Assembly: GCA_035539855.1 (NCBI GenBank)
Contig: DATLHO010000310.1
Span: forward strand, 1-23,542
Direction: 5' to 3'
Length of the DNA stretch: 23,542 bases
From: DATLHO01 sp035539855
GTDB taxonomy: Bacteria; Bacteroidota; Ignavibacteria; OLB7
Shown: positions 22,414 to 23,542 of the stretch, piece by piece
How positions within the stretch are numbered: the first letter of the stretch is position 1
How the letters are laid out: every line of letters begins with the position of its first letter
The notes under the pieces: model-generated
What the model was told of the DNA's origin: nothing
The model's database searches: none
What the model saw: only the letters and a program-made list of their open reading frames with translations
Program-made: the position numbers and the translations under genes

Positions 22414-22417
22414 GCGA

Positions 22418-23152
22418 ATGATAACGATCCGCAATCTCCACAAGGCGTTCAGCGCCCAGCTTCGGCCCCTGCGCGGGGTCGACCTCGACGTCGCCGACGG
22501 CACGACGCTGACCGTCCTCGGTCGCTCCGGCTCCGGAAAGAGCGTGCTGCTCAAGTCGATCGTCGGCCTGCTCGAGCCCGACCGCGGGAGCATTCGCGTC
22601 GACGACGACGAGGTTGTCGGCGCAGACAGGGCGCTGCTGTTGAAGATCCGGCGCAAGGTGGGCTACGTTTTTCAGAACGGAGCGCTCTACGACTCGTTGA
22701 CGGTCGGCGAGAACCTGTCGTTTCCGCTCGAGAAGGTGCTCAAGCTCGGCCGCGACGAGATTCGTGAGCGCGTCCACGAGTACCTGGGCCACGTCGGACT
22801 GCTCGACAAGATCAACAAGATGCCGTCGGAGCTCTCCGGCGGTCAGCGCAAGCGCGTCGGCGTTGCGCGCACGATCATCACCGAGCCGCGGTATCTGCTG
22901 TACGACGAGCCGACGACCGGCCTCGATCCGCAGACCGCCAAGGATATTGCGAAGCTCGTGGTGCAGCTCCAGGAGGAGCTCAAGATCACGAGCATCGTCG
23001 TGACGCACGATCCCTACTGCCTCAACATCGTCGCCGACCGCGTCGCGTTCATCGACGATGGGAAGGTCGTCTTCAACGGGACGAAGGAGGAATCGAAAGA
23101 GAGCGACATTGAATTCCTGCGGGAGTTCTTTACCGCCGAGGTGATTTCATGA
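22418..23152 (+). CDS. mlaF: MlaF-family ABC transporter ATP-binding protein
   Basis: ATPase subunit pairing with MlaE, 244 residues. Walker A GRSGSGKS (35-42), Q-loop Gln86 (GYVFQNGALYDSLTV), signature LSGGQRKRVGVAR (139-151), Walker B LLYDEPTTGLD (160-170) and H-loop His197 (VVTHDP) are all intact. The FQNGALYDSLTVxEN phrase is typical of Mla/Mce ATPases. The ATG lies four bases after the mlaE stop; mlaD starts 37 bases after its own stop. Cytoplasmic face of the membrane. Confidence 0.96.
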   Translation: MITIRNLHKAFSAQLRPLRGVDLDVADGTTLTVLGRSGSGKSVLLKSIVGLLEPDRGSIRVDDDEVVGADRALLLKIRRKVGYVFQNGALYDSLTVGENLSFPLEKVLKLGRDEIRERVHEYLGHVGLLDKINKMPSELSGGQRKRVGVARTIITEPRYLLYDEPTTGLDPQTAKDIAKLVVQLQEELKITSIVVTHDPYCLNIVADRVAFIDDGKVVFNGTKEESKESDIEFLREFFTAEVIS

Positions 23153-23189
23153 CGGGGCGAAGGGAACAGAACACCGAAGGGGCACCGAT

Positions 23190-23542
23190 ATGAGCAAGGA
23201 AGAAACACCGATCGAAGATCCGCGCGAGCCCGGCGAGGCGCGCACGCCGACTGAGGAGTCGACTCCGGAGACACCCGAGACCGCTGCGACCCAGCCCGAG
23301 GATTCCGCCGAGCCGACGATGGTCACCGGCCGGGACAGGGGCAAGCGGCTGCTGCGTGCGGGCGTGTTTGCTGCGATCGGCCTGATCCTGCTGCTGGTCG
23401 GCGTCTTCGTGATCGGCGGAAAGCAGAATCTCTTCTCGACGACGATTCCGGTGTACACGACCTTCCAGACGGTCGAAGGCCTGAAGTCGGGAGCGCCGGT
23501 GGTCATGAGCGGCATCAAGGTCGGAACCGTCAGCAACGTCCT
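23190..23542 (+). CDS. mlaD: MlaD/MCE-domain protein, 3'-truncated by the window edge
   Basis: First 117 codons of a lipid-transport substrate-binding protein; the frame is open at the window end. It has a long cytoplasmic N-terminus (1-50) very rich in Glu, Pro and Thr, a basic stop-transfer (RDRGKRLLR) and one membrane helix (about 56-76). The MCE domain then begins with IPVYTTFQTVEGLKSGAPV and VMSGIKVGTVSNV; the G-L-x-x-G-x-P-V and G-x-K-V-G-x-V phrases are the family signature. The start has GAAGGGGC a few bases upstream. In-frame ATG at residue 44 is an alternative. Most MlaD proteins begin almost directly with the helix, so the acidic extension is unusual. It is expected to sit in the periplasm, fed by MlaE and MlaF. 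Confidence 0.88.
   Translation, partial: MSKEETPIEDPREPGEARTPTEESTPETPETAATQPEDSAEPTMVTGRDRGKRLLRAGVFAAIGLILLLVGVFVIGGKQNLFSTTIPVYTTFQTVEGLKSGAPVVMSGIKVGTVSNV

Noticed and set aside
1..23542. tRNA, rRNA, CRISPR array, transposase or phage cluster
   Set aside because: None seen on reading both strands; the lone recombinase-like gene is in a housekeeping context without attachment-site repeats.

Overview
The window is a compact, high-GC stretch of bacterial chromosome. Genes lie on both strands, mostly separated by gaps of 0 to 150 bases. The organism is a diderm (Gram-negative-type) bacterium: the window carries an OmpA-family peptidoglycan-binding protein, an outer-membrane-barrel candidate, two lipoproteins, a periplasmic HtrA protease and an Mla-type lipid transport operon. 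Cytochrome oxidase subunits III and IV point to aerobic respiration. The gene set (PD40-OmpA, DUF5683, DUF1343, DUF1015) and the GC content would fit a lineage near the FCB group or Gemmatimonadota. No rRNA is present, so the phylum is not fixed by what can be read here. I see no tRNA, rRNA, CRISPR, transposase or prophage block; this is mainly a housekeeping region.

Layout. 1-288: an AT-rich inverted-repeat element. 289-3054 (minus): a small Cys-containing protein, an outer-membrane-barrel candidate and an OmpA/PD40 protein. 3138-4409 (plus): DUF1015, ending at a strong hairpin shared with the convergent minus-strand group of a 45-residue membrane miniprotein, recO and htrA (4495-7086). 7241-7717 (minus): YdjM/DUF457 membrane protein. 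7887-11021 (plus): a degenerate tyrosine-recombinase-like protein, a CorA transporter and a two-domain lipoprotein, closed by a 13-bp hairpin. 11146-13899 (plus): comF, bifunctional nnr and vanZ-like. 13954-14886 (plus): a DUF5683-like exported protein with a terminator. 14992-16204 (plus): oxidase subunits III and IV and a 52-residue membrane peptide. 16232-18181 (minus): HAD phosphatase and DUF1343 (NamZ-like). 18213-18836 (plus): lipoprotein. 18861-21390 (minus): ychF and a SufS-like class V aminotransferase. 21649 to the window end (plus): mlaE, mlaF and the start of mlaD.

Themes. Envelope maintenance dominates: OmpA-like anchoring, HtrA quality control, lipid transport by MlaEFD, and possible muropeptide salvage by the HAD-DUF1343 pair. 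The points most worth a second look are these: a sigma-54-type -24/-12 element and a seven-codon upstream ORF before mlaE; a tyrosine-recombinase-fold protein that appears to lack three catalytic positions and sits in the same unit as corA; three small proteins (45, 52 and 69 residues) that are easy to miss; the 2-275 inverted repeat; and a start-codon collision at 18212-18215. No clearly new multi-gene defence or mobile system is visible.
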